A stretch of 64,000 nucleotides of DNA from Motacilla alba alba (lineage: Eukaryota > Chordata > Aves > Passeriformes > Motacillidae), in the NCBI RefSeq assembly GCF_015832195.1, contig NC_052019.1, positions 47,805,016 through 47,869,015 on the forward strand. The letters are read 5' to 3'. The notes under the pieces were generated by a model. It searched no databases. It saw nothing but the letters and a program-made list of their open reading frames with translations, and was not told the DNA's origin. The translations under genes and the position numbers were made by a program. Shown piece after piece: positions 23,001-37,892 of the stretch (position 1 is the stretch's first letter; every line of letters starts with the position of its first letter).

Positions 23001-26000
23001 TGTCCCTTCTCACACCCCAGTGTAGAATTTACACCTTCTTACACATCCGCTCTGAACTTAATCCTCTTGGTCTAACTGAATCTGAAATAGTCTAACATGG
23101 AATAATTTACATGGATGAGGGTCTGAAAAGAGATGTGCAGCAAGAAAGACAGCAATCAGAAGGACATAAGAAGATAGAAACTAAAGTAAGGGTCGCTTAT
23201 TTATAATTCAGATTCACTTAGATTAGTATGTGAATTAGGCCCTTAATCTGTGAGGGAGAAAGCAAGACCTTGTTATTGTTATTTCCTGTTGCTAGATGAG
23301 ACAGTTGTAACAATATCAATATTTTCAAATTCATATGTACCTGGTTTTAGAAGGGAATTATGAAATAGATATGATTCTTCTTTTCTTTTTGAGTTGCATG
23401 CAGGGAAAACAATGCACTCATGTAGATACGAACAGAAATCATTGCTGCCTGTTAAAACAAATTGGGAAACATGCTTTCAAATCTTAATGTAATTTCTGGA
23501 GGAAGGAGCCTCTTGACTTGAATGGTAAAGGTCTGAAAATGGTCAGAAAGAGTCATAGAGCTAAGTGGGGATCCCAATTACAGATTAGCAGTAATGCAAA
23601 TGTTGCTGCAGAGGGACCACTCAGCTTCTGCAGCTCAGGAGCTGTGTCTGTGCCTAGAGCACAGGCAAAGAAAACCTCCCTTTCATTATTGTTTTTAATT
23701 ATCTGCACACTGACAGAGCTGGAATACCTGCTGCACACTGAGGCCCTTTGTGCAAACCCATCAGCAGAGACTATGCAGCCAAAGCCCATATTTTTTGCCT
23801 TCTGCAGGTCTTTCAGCCGAATTTTGCTTTCATGCAGATGCCTTTCTTTCCCATTTACTTCTTATCTTCACTGGCTATTTCCCCTGCTCCACTGAACTTA
23901 CACAACACATGCAGCTTTATGTGATGACACCGGATTTTGACTATCCAGCTGTGATCCTGAAGTTCTCATGTGCAAGACTCTTGTGTTACTGTGGGGAAGT
24001 GAGGGTGCGCTGCACAAGGGTGGCCCTGGGGCACAGATGCCTTGGTGATGAGCAGTGTGTGTCTTGCTCCCTGCCCCTTCATAAAGGAGCTTGCAGGTTT
24101 GGATGAAGAGCAAGAAGCCGACAAGCTCTTCATTAACCTCAGGAATGAGGTGTTAGTCTGTTCTCTGGTCTTCTCATATGTTAGACTTATGTTCAGCATC
24201 TCCTTGTTTTCTTTTCTTTTTTCTTTTTCTTTTCTTTTTCTTTTTCTTATCCCTGTGTTTTTCCTGTGTACTTAGCAGGCATGATACACCTTCAAGAGAG
24301 GGCAAAGCAGCCAGGAAAAAAAAAAAAAAAAGAGGAAGAGTTGGCAAAGAGCAGTTCACTTTCTTGTGGACAGTCACTGAAACTAATCCCCTCTGAGAAA
24401 ATACTGACAAAGTTGTGTTTTGAGTTGTGTTTCCAACTAGATGCTGCATAGTTTGAGACCATGTGAAAACAAAAAATACTGCTGGTGTACCTTTGATTTG
24501 GACCTGCTTGCTCATGTGTGGGACATGCTGTGCCTATAGCACTGGGAGAATAAAAGGACGTGGCTGAACAATCTGTGTGTTCTGGGGCAGAAGAGTCCAG
24601 GCCGGAGCATAGGGTCAGGTGAGCACAGGCAAAATAAATACCCACTGAGCAACAGCAAGGAGTGATAACTGGAACTAGTCAGAAGCAGGGAAGTGCAAGG
24701 AAACTTAGCCTGGGTTTTTGGCCTCTTGGCAGTGCTGAAGTGTTCTAACAAGACAGGAAAGAGGCAAAAACAAGGTGGCTCAGTCCCTCTTCACATGAGT
24801 ACCTTTTACCCATTGCAGAGCCCTTGCCTCCAACTCAGTCTCATTGTGAGGAGTCTGAGGAATGATTAATAGCAAAGGATGCAGGCAACTTCTGATGGAT
24901 GCTCTTGAGGTATCAGGGCTTGTGATAATGCACCTTACTTGTTCACCTTACCTGCTTCCCTGATGGCTATGTGCCAAAGATTCATGTGGCAGCAAATTTC
25001 TACCTGTTGTAGACACATGAAGGATGACTTCTGTATATGAGGGCATAAGGTACCTTTTTGTCAACAGAGAAGCAGAAAGATGAAAGCAAGAGGACAGCCT
25101 GGAAAAAGCTGTGTGGGTGAAGATAGGGGGAAGCAGCAAAGTTGGTTAAAGTTGGTCTGGGGAATGAGAACTGACTGCCCAAATACATCAGCAGGAAGAC
25201 AGATCCTTACAAAGCGCATGTCCATTAATAAGTGAGGAGGAGGAGGAGGAAAGGAGTGATGAGGAAAATCATAGCAACACTATACTTCTTTTAAAATAAA
25301 GGAAGATTGGAAAGTAACACAGATCTCAGGAAGACAGCTCTTTGAAAGCATCCAGGGGATAGCAGGAATAAATGCAAATCAGCTGGCTTACATCATGCAT
25401 ATCCACGTGAAGGCATGCGGACACATCCAATTCAGCATCATTCAGTCACTCCAGGACAGCAATAAAGGGACAAACTCAGTGGATTGCTAATCGCTGCTCC
25501 CCAGAAATCACCGAGAGCTGTGGCAGCTCCGGGGGGCAAGGGAGGGGGAGAAGAGAAGGTGAAATTCCACCCTGAGCCTGGCAGGGCTGAGCAATTAAAG
25601 CCCAGTCAATCCAGGAGCAGTCCTCTGGGAAATAACGCAGCAAGTGAACGGAGCAAAGAAAAATCTTTCAGAAAAAAAGGAAATGATGAACGCTGGCAGG
25701 TGGCCTGGTGCAGCTCTTCTCAAGGTGATAGGAGCAGTGCAAAGTGAATTCCTGAAAGTTAAGCTTTGAACCCTGTGTTGTGATTTGGGTCTCCATGTTG
25801 TTCTCTGGGCAATTCAGAAGGGCTGTATAGGGAGAAGCTTGACATGGATATACCTGTGAGGCACTTCTAGTTTTTGTGGTGGGAAGGCAAATTCTATTTG
25901 GGAGTTAAGAAGATGTTTAACATTAATAGTACTAAATACCATAATGGTACATACTGTGTAAACTCATACCAGTAGCACTGTGCCATTTAGGATCCACATT

Positions 26001-29000
26001 TATACAGGAAAGAAAGGAACACAGAATTCAGGGGACAAAACAAGTGGTAAGGGTTTAAAGTGTACTTTAAATTCCTACTGCAGTTAGCCCATTTTTCAAA
26101 TGTTTGCCTGATGTTGCTTCATCCCAAATCATCTGCTTTACACAGCAGGGGCTATGTTTTCAATTGGGGTCTTCCTCTAAGTAACCTAAGATTTTTGCCC
26201 TGAACCCCAGGAACCTTACCAGCTTAAACACTGCCAAAATCTGGGATGTCTCTGCAGGGCATTTAAGCTTTTTCAAGGTTTTGCCAGAATTTTTTTTACC
26301 AAAATGCCGATTTTTGGTTATCTATGACTGAGAATACATTTGTGGTTAGACCTCTACCACAGTAACAATTGAATTATAGTTGGAAATAGGTGGCAGGTTT
26401 GGTTTTATGCTGAATCCAGTTTTGGAACAGGCTTATTTGTACCATTGCATGCATGCTGGTCCCAGGGAAAGGGATCAAGAAGACACCTTGAAGGGGACAG
26501 GGTATTATTGCTCCAATGGCAGCAGCAAGGACCCCCAGTTACCCCTGTGTGAAGTGCTTTCAGTGCTCATGTTGATGAGTCAGACAGGCCAGACAACAAT
26601 TTCAGTTTGCTTGTCTTTCACTTTTTGCTCTTGCAGGGTTTCAACATTTTATTTTTTTCTGGGAAGCAAGGGTATGTATGGAAAAAGGAAGGAGAATCGG
26701 GATTTTTTTAGGCATTTTTAACATTTTTGTCCGTCAGTGTGGCTCTGAGTGGCTGCGATTCAAATGCAGTGATACAGAAAACGTAACAAAGAAAGATATA
26801 CCAGGAAAGCTGGATAGCTGGAAAATAAGAGTGGGGAAAGTAATAAAAATGAGGATCAGATTGGAAAAAGAATGCAAAATACTTGATGTGAGGACAGAGT
26901 GCTTGGAAAGGGTGGAAAGGCACGGAGAGCTCAGAGATTTCTAGCAGGTGTTGAGCCTGATGCACACATCCTTTGCACAACAGCGAGTGGCTAGGCAGGG
27001 AGAATACAAAGAAGCATGACTGACATAAGCACAGTCACCATGCCAATGAGCACAAGTGGCTGTATATATTAATAGGCCAGAGGGAAGATGTGAATGCAAC
27101 AGGAGTGCAGGCTACTGAAGGTGAGCCTTATCATCAGCAAAATGTGCAAGTAGAGTGAGAAATTGATCCCTGGTTGCACTGCTTGCTCTCTCTGGGGAAA
27201 ATGGGCTGTTCAGGTATTTTGGAAATTGCCTCCCAAAGCAAGCCCAGGTATTCTGAGGTTGGAGCAGGCAATGGTGACAGTGGGACTAGCTAACATGCAG
27301 CTAACCATGCAGAATTACCCAGCAGAGCTGAGCAAGTGGAGACAGATGTTATATGGTCAGGGTATTTATTGGCTGGGGTTAGAGAGCAGCCTGCAGCCAA
27401 TGACTCCAGGGCTCCAGCTCCTCTCCAGGGCACCATAGCAGGGAGCTACCGCTGCCTCTGGTGAACAGACCTGGGCTGCTGTGGCCCCTGGAGGAGGCTG
27501 AGCCCAGAAAACCAGTCTCAGCTCATATGACACAGCTCAGAATTTAAACTCCCTGCTTTGTGCTTTTCCTTATTTCGAAAACATAGCCACAGATAGGAAT
27601 GCACTCCCTATTTCCTGTCCTAATCTGAATGCCTTGGTACTCTTCCCCACCTCTCTGGCAGTGTAGCTGTTCCCTTTCTGTGGATTGTCCTGGCTCTGTC
27701 ACCCTCTCAGTGTGTTAATCACTGAGCACAGTAAACATGCAAATGGCCTGGGATGTTTTAACACTGGGGACAGCTGTTCTCCTTGCTGATTGACAGCTGC
27801 TGGGCCTCCACTGGCAAATTGGTTTTTGTGGTATGAGGGTGAATGGATATGTCAATGGGTATGTCAGTGGGTATGTCAGATAAACAGTGGAGCTTTCCTA
27901 AATGTTTCAGGAGCTGCTGTGTGTCTCTGTGCATGTACCCAGACATGGACTTCTTGTTCCATGTGGGAGACCACTTTGCTCTCTGAATGCGGATGGTTTC
28001 TGCTTTCACCGTGGCTCTTCATTTTTTGCTGTGGCTTCTCATCACTTCCCTCCAGCATTAGAGCCACCTTCCACAGAATTTGCTCTTGCTCAGTAAGCAG
28101 ACCCCCACTTTTGTGCTCCATACCTGTGCAATTCTTTGCTTTGTGGAATATTGGCAAGCTGTTTGCCTATAGAGTTTGTATTTGAAGCATCTCACCTAAT
28201 TTCATCTTTTTTATTCAATTCTTCTACCTGCCAGTGGCTGCTCCTGGTTGAGAAACATCTGCCTCGTAGGTTTTTTTCCCCCAGTCAGGTTTCTAGCCCT
28301 TTTATTTCCTTGCAAATGGCTCTCTGTTGTGTTTGCACACATATTATATAGCACCTGATGGTTGTAGTAAATCTGACAGGTGCAAACAAAATAGTTTCTG
28401 AGGTATTTAAGAGCAAACCCAGTAATTTTGTCCACTTTTAATATTCATGTTTCTTTGAGGGAATTCCTTTCTTTTGTTACAAACACCTGAAGACATCCTT
28501 GGCTGAATTTTTTGTTGTTCATTTTTTAGCAGGTTTCTACAGGTCTTTGTGATTCCTGTCTTCATTCTCTTTTCCATGTAGAGGTGGATAAGGAAAACTT
28601 GCAGGAATGTGCTAAAATGCATGCATGCAAAAGAAAAAGAAGTTGTGATATATGCTAGCATAATAGCAAGTAGTGAAGAGGGAATTTAGTAGGCTGGAGG
28701 AGTTTTCTAAAGCCCTACTCCACATTTAATTTTATGATTCTTAATGACAAATGGTGATTGTGAATATTCATGAATTTTTCCCTGGGTTAATGTCATAACC
28801 TTTGCAGTAAAAAGGCTGTTTTCACCGGTAATAACTACCTTTCAATTTATTTATGCTTGTTTTTTTCTTTCTTGTGCTTGTTTTTTTCTTTTTTTACAGA
28901 AATAGACCCCAAATTAGCATTCAAAATGCAGGAAAGTAATTTTGTATGTTTGCTTGCTGGGGGGAGGGGACAATGTATTTTATAAGTCTTATCATGTTGC

Positions 29001-29329
29001 ATCTTCATTGAGAAAATGCAGTTCTTTACTTTCAAACTCTTGAATTTTTATCTCAGCATTATTAGAGTGCTGGGAAAAATGTCTCAATTCAGCTTTACTG
29101 AAGAGACAACTCAGTGTGTAGTATGAAGAATTTGTTTGTCTTTTTAAGCATGAAGAATTTGCCTTTGTTTTTTTCCCAGTTATTCTAAGCATTCATTTAG
29201 TATTTGATCAGTAATTACCTTATATCCTTTCTCCTGGACAATATTCCCTCTTCTCCTTCCTTTTTCCTGCCTGTGATTATATTTGGTGCCTTGCAGTCAT
29301 TATGTCTTACTCTGCTGCACTGAACTGGA
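20051..29329. other. Intergenic, no gene recognised
   Basis: No domain-bearing frame is seen. It contains two adjacent palindromes (20124-20161), a TTTTC-rich pyrimidine tract (24204-24249), an A run near 24308-24324, a (GAG)n patch near 25230-25252, a 12-bp unit repeated about three times (27842-27878), and a 22-bp tandem pair near 28857. Nothing else is supportable. Confidence 0.5.
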
Positions 29330-30450
29330 TGTGCCCTTTATCTGTCCATAAGCCTAATTTATTCAAATCATTTTATATTTGCTTGCTCTGTGCACGATTT
29401 TACACTTACGTGCTATCAGCAAAAAATTCCACTTTAAAAATTATATCCCCTGCAGGCCATTTATATAAAAGTTGAATAAAAATGGGTAGGGTGCTTAAAT
29501 TTGGGAGTACTGCCTTGTTCCTGTCCCTCTAGTCACCCTGAACTGTGCTGTTTTGCTGACACCTTGCTTCTTGTCCCACAGATAATTTGGAAGGCATTTG
29601 CTGTTGTGCTTTTTCTGTGCTGTGCATTACTGATTCCACAGAACAATCTCGCTGTGTCGGGTCCAGCACTAAATGAATCTCTTCCATCTGGATAAATTAT
29701 GCCCATCACTTCACTTTTGACTCTCTGTTGAGAAATGCATTGAGAGAACTTGCTGCACATTTGACAGACATGACATGAATCCAGCTGCCTCTCCTTCCCC
29801 GGCTGGCCATTTCTACATGTTGCATAACCCCATCCCTTATTAATGTTTCCAATATCCGTTCTGTGGCTGCAGCTGGGATTACTGGTGAATGGACTCCTAA
29901 ATCCTCCCTTGACTTAAAAAAAGAAAAAATATTTTTTGGTTTGTTTTTGGTTTTAGATATTATTATTTTTAAAAGGTAAAGTTAGAGTAGTTACTTTCTA
30001 GGCACCTCCAGATACACCATCCTCAGGAAGCTATCAAGCAGTATTACTAGAGGTTTGCCAATTTCCCTTGCTATTTCCTTCCAAATTCAGAGATGCAGTT
30101 AATCTAAGTCTCAGGTCCTGTCAACTTTTAATAGTTCTAATTAACTAACTACCTGTCCAGATTGGATGATAAAGCCTTTTAACATTTCATTTTTTCCCCT
30201 CATGAAAATGGATCCCTGTTTCCGGGATGTGACCTTCAACTTCTTCTGTAAATACTCAGGCAAAGGATATTAATTCAGGCTCAGTGCAGCATCAGTCTCA
30301 TCTGTCACTGACTCCTCACTCATTCCCTTTCATGGCCTCGCTGATTCCACCCCTGGTCATCTGCTTTTCATATATCAGATGGAAGATCTCCATTGAGTTT
30401 CTTCACATCCTTGTCATTTTTAAAAAGCATTTGCTACTCCAGCGTTTCCT
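29330..30450 (-). mobile_element. Ancient CR1/L3-like LINE relic, minus strand
   Basis: Segments such as 'ggccatttatataaaagttg' followed by 'aataaaaatggg' (29455-29485), and 'aaatactcaggcaaagg' near 30250, resemble the antisense of well-known CR1/L3 ORF2 blocks ('...aaatcattaataaagatg...' and '...actgaggcaaa...'). Their order along the sequence agrees with a minus-strand element. It is very diverged; borders and subfamily are uncertain, and it may extend further to about 31.9 kb. Confidence 0.45.
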
Positions 30451-33400
30451 GCCAGTGTTTATAATTGCTCCATTTTGGATGCAATGTCATTGGCAGACCT
30501 GCTAAGTAATATAATAACAGTGTAATAGAGGAAACTGAAACCATGGTTGGGGCCTGGGTGGCAAACTTCTCTGGATCTGGATATACTGAAGTGCAAGTGG
30601 TGCTACTTCTACAGAGTGTGCTGCAAGACCAGAATCTGGCCTTGTATGTGAAATAGCTCATAAATTACCCAAGGCTTTTTAGCACAGCACAGTGGTGATG
30701 CTGCCTCATGTTAAGGGCTCTAAACATTGTTTTGTAGGGAAATAACATAGAAACATGAAACTTGCCAGAACACCTTTTGGAAGAAAGCTTATATTTCCTC
30801 ATGAAGAAAAATATCTGACCTGGTTCTGAAGTAAATCCCTTTTTCTTCCTAGAAGATTATAACTGCTGTATGTCTATGTTAGGTTTTTTTGTGACACCTC
30901 TGTACTTTTTTGTGTTTGATTACGTGGCTGTGTTTGATTTACTGTGTTGTGTTCCATCCCAGTGTCATTACAAGCTCAAGTCCCCTTCTGATAAACTTCT
31001 TCCTTTCACGCATGAATACATTGCACACCAGAGACCTGCTGTGAGGTTCCCCATATGCAGGGAAGGCACGGAGGGAGTTGCCTTGGGAGGGATGTTTGGT
31101 GTGCAGCTGAGGTGATTCCTGACAGCACTGTGACCCAGAAGGCACCTTCAAGAGGCAGATAAAACATAAACAGGCCCCCAAGCCTGCAGGCGTTGCTCAC
31201 CTGCTTTTGCAGATCATTCAGCCGACCAAGAGAGGGCAGAGGTGATGCAAAACGACCGTGGTTTATCTAGGAGGTCTCTGTAGCCCCCAGGTTTGCCAGT
31301 GGGCTGGGAGGGCACACTGCTTGTACCAGCACTTTGCACTGGAACAGAGCTGTGTGGTGGGGTGAGGGGTTTTTTTGTAGGACCGACTATTGCTCCAGCA
31401 AGGATGTGTAGCCATGACAGCTTGTGTCTGTGCCCTCTGTTTTGGAGGGTACATACACCTTGTAGCTGGCGTAGAGAATGCCGCTGCAGAAGCTCTTTTA
31501 GCTTAGCACTCACTGCACCTTCTACCTTTCTTTTTTTGGTTTTGTACCTTAATGTCCTAAATCATATTCCCTGTGTTCCTTAATTCCACATCTGGCATTC
31601 TTCCCTTCCTTGTCAGTTTATGTACACATTAAATTAGAAAGCAGTCCTCTACCAGATCAAGCTTTGCTTCCTCCCCTTAATCTACTCTGAGGTCTAGATA
31701 ATTAAACTCTCCCACTATCGCTGCCACAGTCTTTCACATGTTTTTCTTCTTATATGCTATGCTTCACACCTCCTTCCCAGTCAAACTGTGCACAACACAT
31801 TCGTTTTAGTACATCTCCAGTGTAGGTATCATCCTTAGTGCTCTGCTACAACCTAGTTTATCCCCAGCTTCAATTTTCAAGATGGGCCAGGTTCCCTTTT
31901 GGAAACATTAGAAGCCTCTAGAGATGAAAAAGGAAAGGAGGGAAAAACAGAAATATTTTTCTGATTCTTTGTGCACAAGGCATGGTCAGCTCTAGCCAAG
32001 CCATCAGTAATTTAAATTCAAAATTGTTCCAACTTTTTTTCCAAATGCAAATAAGGTGTTGTACTTCTGTACACGGTTGTTTTCCCAGTTAAACTTTCTC
32101 AGTCAGCAAAAGTATAAATAATGTGAAATGTGATATCATTGGAGGAAAAAAATTCTCGTGCTCTTTGTCATGTTCTGTAGTGGAAATACCACTGGACAGC
32201 ATTATAGATTTAAATATGTTGGTCTATCCCAGGATATGACCTGCTTCCAACATTTTCTGAAGAAGATACGGAGAAATTCTCATTTCAGTTATTTTCATTT
32301 TGTCTGTATTTTTCTCTGGTTTGATATGTGGTCATCAAAAGTCTTTCTGCCAATGAGTGCAGGCATTTTTTAGTGCCTACAGGGTACTAAATATTGGTAT
32401 TTTTGTTAAAGTTCAAGCAGTACATGGTTGTACTTTAGCACAGCCCTTGCTGTTTCTTTCCACATGGGAAGACATACAACTTCATTGGTAGTTTGGTTTC
32501 ATGAAGGTGGATAAGGGGCCTGTGTAAGCAATAGCAGTGTTTTGCCTTCAGACCTGGTAGTATTTAAAGGCCAAAATAGCAAGACAAACTCCCTGACATC
32601 TGAGCATGTTGTGTTTGGTCAGAATTAACAAGGAAGACAATACTTTGAATGTTCATGTAAAAATTACTTTGGAAATCTTCATGTGGCCAACTCACACTGA
32701 AATCCTAGGTAGAGGAGAGATCCACACCACTGCCTGCCTATGTACCTGCAATCACCACAGCCAGAAAGATTCCTGAGGGCCATGGATGTCTTTTACTACT
32801 CAGCTCAACACTGAGGTTGGAAGAGTTGACTTTTCCTTTTTATATTTCCAGCTGAAGGGCCTTCTCAAGGCCCTTTGCTGTTCTCCAGCAGCAGCCAGCG
32901 CATCAAATCACGGCCTGCATCTTTCCACCCCTCTTTTGTTGCAGAAGAGGGCCAGCTGCCTCCAGAGCCTTTTGGTCCCTGAGCAGGGAAGTGACTGTCA
33001 CTGTTACATTTGCCAGCCCCCCGGGAGTCTGACGAATGAGGCTGAGCTCCTGAGACCTGAACATATAATTTGCAAAACGCAATTTATGTCACATCGTACC
33101 TAGCTGGAGTTCTAGTGCCTGGAGTACCCGAAATACATCTACAAATAGATCATGTCATGTCAAAAATGAAATGGAAGGTGATAGTAATTGTGGACTATAT
33201 AATTAGAAAGCAAGAGTATCTAACTAATGGCAACACCTGGAATACCTGCACAAAAAGATAATCAAAAGTCAACTTGAAATCCAGGGAAAGCCTATTGGCT
33301 GTTTCTGCCTCTTAAAAAAACTGCTCAGAACATTGAAAATTACACTCTGATCACACTTCTGCTGGTGTGAACCACATTAAGCCTTAAACAACAATCTGAA

Positions 33401-36400
33401 TTTTCAAGAAGATTACATCCACATAAATGTACGAAGCTGGACATGGTAGGTTTGTCTAAATGTAGAATCTATCTAGAAAATCATAGTGATTCCAAGTCTA
33501 ATAAAGTTTCCTTGATGTTATGGAGTGTAAAAGTCTGTTAGAAGTACAGGGTAGGAGGAGAAGGAGGAGGGAGAAGCAGCTTTAGGGCCATGTGAAAACA
33601 AAGCCTTTCTTCTCCTTTTAAATATTTCTGCTGAGCCTGATTGAACACAGGATGAAAAGCTGCCGTCTTGAGATTTGAGGAAAGCAAAGGATTTCTGTTT
33701 CCACTATTATATTGTAAAGTTCTTTACTGCATGAAAGGTCATCCCTTCTAACTACCTTCAGACTTGTTGCTTAAGTTTTGGGAGAACAGAGCTGCTGATA
33801 CCATGGAAATCTATAATCAATAGGATGTGGTATCTCTGAGTAGTCCACATGATCAGGAACATTAGCTCTCTGTTCTTTATATTAATTTTACGTTGAACCT
33901 TAGCATGATACTTTGAGAATGAGCTTTTTACTAGTAAAAATGGCATAGTGGGGTGGTGTGTTTTGAGAAAAACTCTGTTGTTACATGGTAAGAATGGCAG
34001 AGTAATGATCTGAGGTGTTGTATTGAGACTGGCAGTCACAGTGTCAGTATGAGCAGTGGGGTCTTCCAGAATTGGGCCTAAATATTTGATGTTGTATTTG
34101 AGCTGATGTTTCTATCTGTTATCTAGATTGTCAAAACACACCTAGAACACATTAGAGCCTTGTCATGACAATTGTTTGGAAAAAAAAAAAAAACAAAACA
34201 AAACAATAAAACCCTTCTAGAAAACATTCTTCTGTCAAAATACAGCATTTTACAAAAATACAAAATGTTTCATGGAAGTGTTTGTTTCAATGAAAATTTC
34301 TCAGGAAAAACTTTCCAGGGCTAGACTGGAATTCTTAGGGAAAAAGAAAAGATAAGAGAAAATTACTCTCTGGGACCCCATATATGTCCAGCCTGGGTGC
34401 AGAGGTGATTTGTACTGCATGTCTACCTATTTATCTGCCTCTCCAATTTCTCTGAGCCTTGTCAGAGGTATTTTGTGGTGTGAATGGTTCACCATTCTTC
34501 AGCCCAAAGAGTTCTCTGTAAGTCAGGGGTTAGATTCCTGGTATCCACCATAGAGGCCAGAGTTCCTGTAGGGGTAAAGCAGGACATAAATTTAAACTCA
34601 CCTTTTCTACTTCTAAGAGAGCAAATTGGTCACCTTGTTATTGCTCCTGTGGTGGATATGGGTCCAAATGTCCCTGTTAACTTTTTAATTTTTAAAAAGG
34701 TTTTCCTTCAAAGCTGAAGTAAAAACCAGCTCTGAAACTGAGCTTTCCCTCCTGTTCCTGAAATAAATTTCTTGTATTCCTGTTTGCTTCTCAAGTACAT
34801 TGTCCATCAGGTAAACCCACCATGAAACAGGCTGTAGTCCAGTAGATGCTAGACCCAGTCATGCATGGTTGATATGCAGGCCTTATTAACAGTCAGGCTG
34901 AAGGTTTTATGTGTTTGGGTGAGCAGAAGGGGAAATCCTGCCTACCAACCAGTCTTCATCTGTGCTCGCATAATCCCCACAGTTTGAAGATGGTGCAGGC
35001 TCTTCTACGAGGAGTAGCTGCTGTTGTGGTGTTTGTAGTACAAGCCAAAAGTTAGCTTCACTTCGAAGGCAGGAGAGGGTTGAAGTCAGGTTCTGGTTGC
35101 TGCTATGTCTGAGTTGTGTAGTATGCTAATGAAACTAGTATTGGCATGAACAATGCACAGTTGTGCTTTCAGCCATATTTTCAGGTCAAGAGCACCCTCT
35201 TGCATTCTCAATCAATTATGTATCAAAGAGGAGGGAAGCAGGACTGCAGTCTGCTTCCTTCTTGCCTCATTTCATGTTATTTATTGTTTGAAGCAGGTGG
35301 GAAGAGGCAAGCAGGCTCATCATGGACCCTGCTGTTGTAAGAGACTGGTCAGGTTTCAACTCATACAAGAGCTATGATCTCGTCTTTTTCTTCTTCTTCC
35401 TCACTTCATGACCAACCATAGCCTATCCCACAGGAAGTATTTCCAAGAGAATCATGTATCACTGACATCTTCCATCATAAACCACTTAAAGACAGAATCA
35501 AAGACTCACCTTTAGACATTTCCATTGAAGTTGTTTTCAAAGAAAAATATGAAGAGGAAAACTCTGCTCTCCCTGATATGCTTATAAATCTGGTGCAACT
35601 CTCCTGAAATCAAGAGCTAAAAAACTGAAATAAGGCCTGGAAATGTTATGTTCTGGCTCAGAAAAGAGGACTCTACAACGGGCCTGATTCATTGTGGAGA
35701 AAAGCCAAGTCCACACCAAATGTTCATATTAATTGGATAATTTGATTTAAGACTTGACTGGTGAGGCAAGGTGACCCCCTAAAGCATTGAGTTCAGTCAA
35801 CTTGAGCTATTCTTAAAATGTTATAAGAAATTATTTAAGACAGGCACTGCTCTAACTGCAGAAGGGCACAGATTTGAAATGTATTATAATTGAGTGACTG
35901 TGCAGCCTAGTCCCAGACTGTGATGCAAGTATGATGGGTGCTGAAAAAAATGGACATTAAGTCCCACATACTTTTCCAGGTGTGGGGGAAAAATATAATG
36001 TTCAGGTATTAGTTCACTGCTATAATACTTGTAGGAGATCTTTGTTCTGTATCCTGTTGTCCAAGCCCAGTAATATGCAGACACCTTCCAAGCATCAGGC
36101 CTTGGAAAGATGGCCCATCAAAAAAAGGCACTCTTCCAAAGGTCCTGCTGTGAATGGCAGCCTGGCCCCAAACCCAGTTGATCTCATCCACATGAAGAAG
36201 TGGATGGAATGTTTTGCACAGGTAAGTTGCTTGAATGGCTTTGGAATAGAAGTGAAAACTGCTATCTTGCATATTGTGTGCTTTAAGCTACAGGTGAACT
36301 AATGTCACATTTCCGATTATAACTTCACATTGCAGCTCTAGCCCTAATTTGTAGGAATAATATGGGAGATACTGGTTTTTATTTACAAATTATTTCTTTG

Positions 36401-36470
36401 TAGAAATTGTATGAATTTGAACATAATGATACAGGGTTTTTATTTATTTGAAATTTAAAAAAGAATAAAT
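30451..36470. other. Intergenic, no gene recognised
   Basis: AT-rich with no convincing exon. The stretch 31640-31900 faintly resembles an antisense LINE ORF2. An A-rich patch lies at 34180-34212. Short frames lack domains. Confidence 0.5.
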
Positions 36471-37460
36471 AGAGTTGGTGTGTTCCATCTAACTAAAAAT
36501 CTCCAATAATCTATTATTAAATTATTAAAATATTTTAAACTAAATTGGCTGTAATATTTTTACAAGCAGTTAGCTTATGAAGGTGGTAGTTTCCTTCCAT
36601 AGGCAATAAAAAGCATTTCACATGCATGAAAAGCTAGTGCACCAAATTCCAGGCTATAAATAAGGCAATTGTAAAATGTAAATGCATAGAAACACTAGCA
36701 AACTTCAGCCAACAAAGCCGGGATCAGAAATTTATACCCTCGTTACTGGTAATTACAGTCGCATTCTTTACTGATCTGTATTCCCAGCCAAAACATAAAA
36801 GTGTCCTGGTGCATTACCTGCTTGGAGCTAAGTCACCCCGAGCACACATGTTCCAGAAAGCCGATCTGTGGCCATGCTAGCACATGGAGCTCTGCATGTG
36901 CTGCTGTAAATGTACCTGTCTACCTTTTAAGCAAAGTAACTGAAAGCCCCTCAGGGTGTTCTTACGAAATGTAAATTCACTGACTTGGAGACCTCAGCTC
37001 AAAATCGCTGCTTTTAGTGGATGGCAGTTTAACCCCCTCGTTCCCCTAATAAAATGAGGAAAAAGAAATTCAGTCCCATGGTTGTTTTTTACATACATGC
37101 AGCATTTGTCTTTTTTCTTCTTCTTTGACGAAATAAGTAATTTAAGCATCTAAAAGTAGCTGTTTTTTTTTTAATAGCAATCAGCAATAAATTCTTAATG
37201 CTCTTGTGACAGATTAATCTCAACCTGTCAATAATTCATATTTGAAGCTTCCGCTATTCAAGAATGAATTGTGAGGAAAGATGAGCCTTCTTTTGGGTTC
37301 ATACTGACGCCTCCTGCCAAATATTATTAATATGCTTAAGAAAAAACCACATGGGAACTTAAATTCATTAGCAGTCATCTTGTAAATATTTTGACAATGC
37401 TGCATGAATCACATAGTTTTCTTTGAATGATGTGCAAACACACATGATTAATGTGTCTTC
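36471..37460. promoter_or_regulatory. Candidate conserved non-coding block
   Basis: Homeodomain-type ATTA/TAAT words are dense at 36500-36550 and 37120-37390. A lower-AT block at 36640-36870 lies between them. No frame or repeat explains it. It resembles deeply conserved desert elements in composition only. Confidence 0.35.
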
Positions 37461-37892
37461 AGCAGTCCAACTAACTAGTCTTGGTTACATAAAATTACCC
37501 ATCCAGAGTGGCAGGGACCTACATATTTGACTTAAGGGGAACTGTTGCAGTTCCTTTGTAGTTGATAACTGGGCCCTTTTCTGTGTGGAGCGGGGTGTCA
37601 AGCACTGCCTGTCCAGTTCCAAAGCCACTAAACTGTAGCCATGAAGCAACAGCAAAAACAGGTGCCCTAGAGATGAGAGCTTGTTGCCTGGAAGGCTGCT
37701 GTGATTTGAACACCTTCAAGAGTCAGTCATTCAAGTCTAGAAGTAATTTTGTAGTAGGATGGTTTTCTTGACAGAACAGAAATTTCAGGACATGTTAGAG
37801 AAGTCCTCAGTACTGTTACCCAGATTCTGATCCTCTCAATTTGAAAAAGGAGGATCTAAGAAATCGTGGCAGTCATAACCAAAATTTCTCAC

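Noticed and set aside
27842..27878. 12-bp unit repeated about three times
   Set aside because: Short tandem repeat of ordinary type with no further structure.
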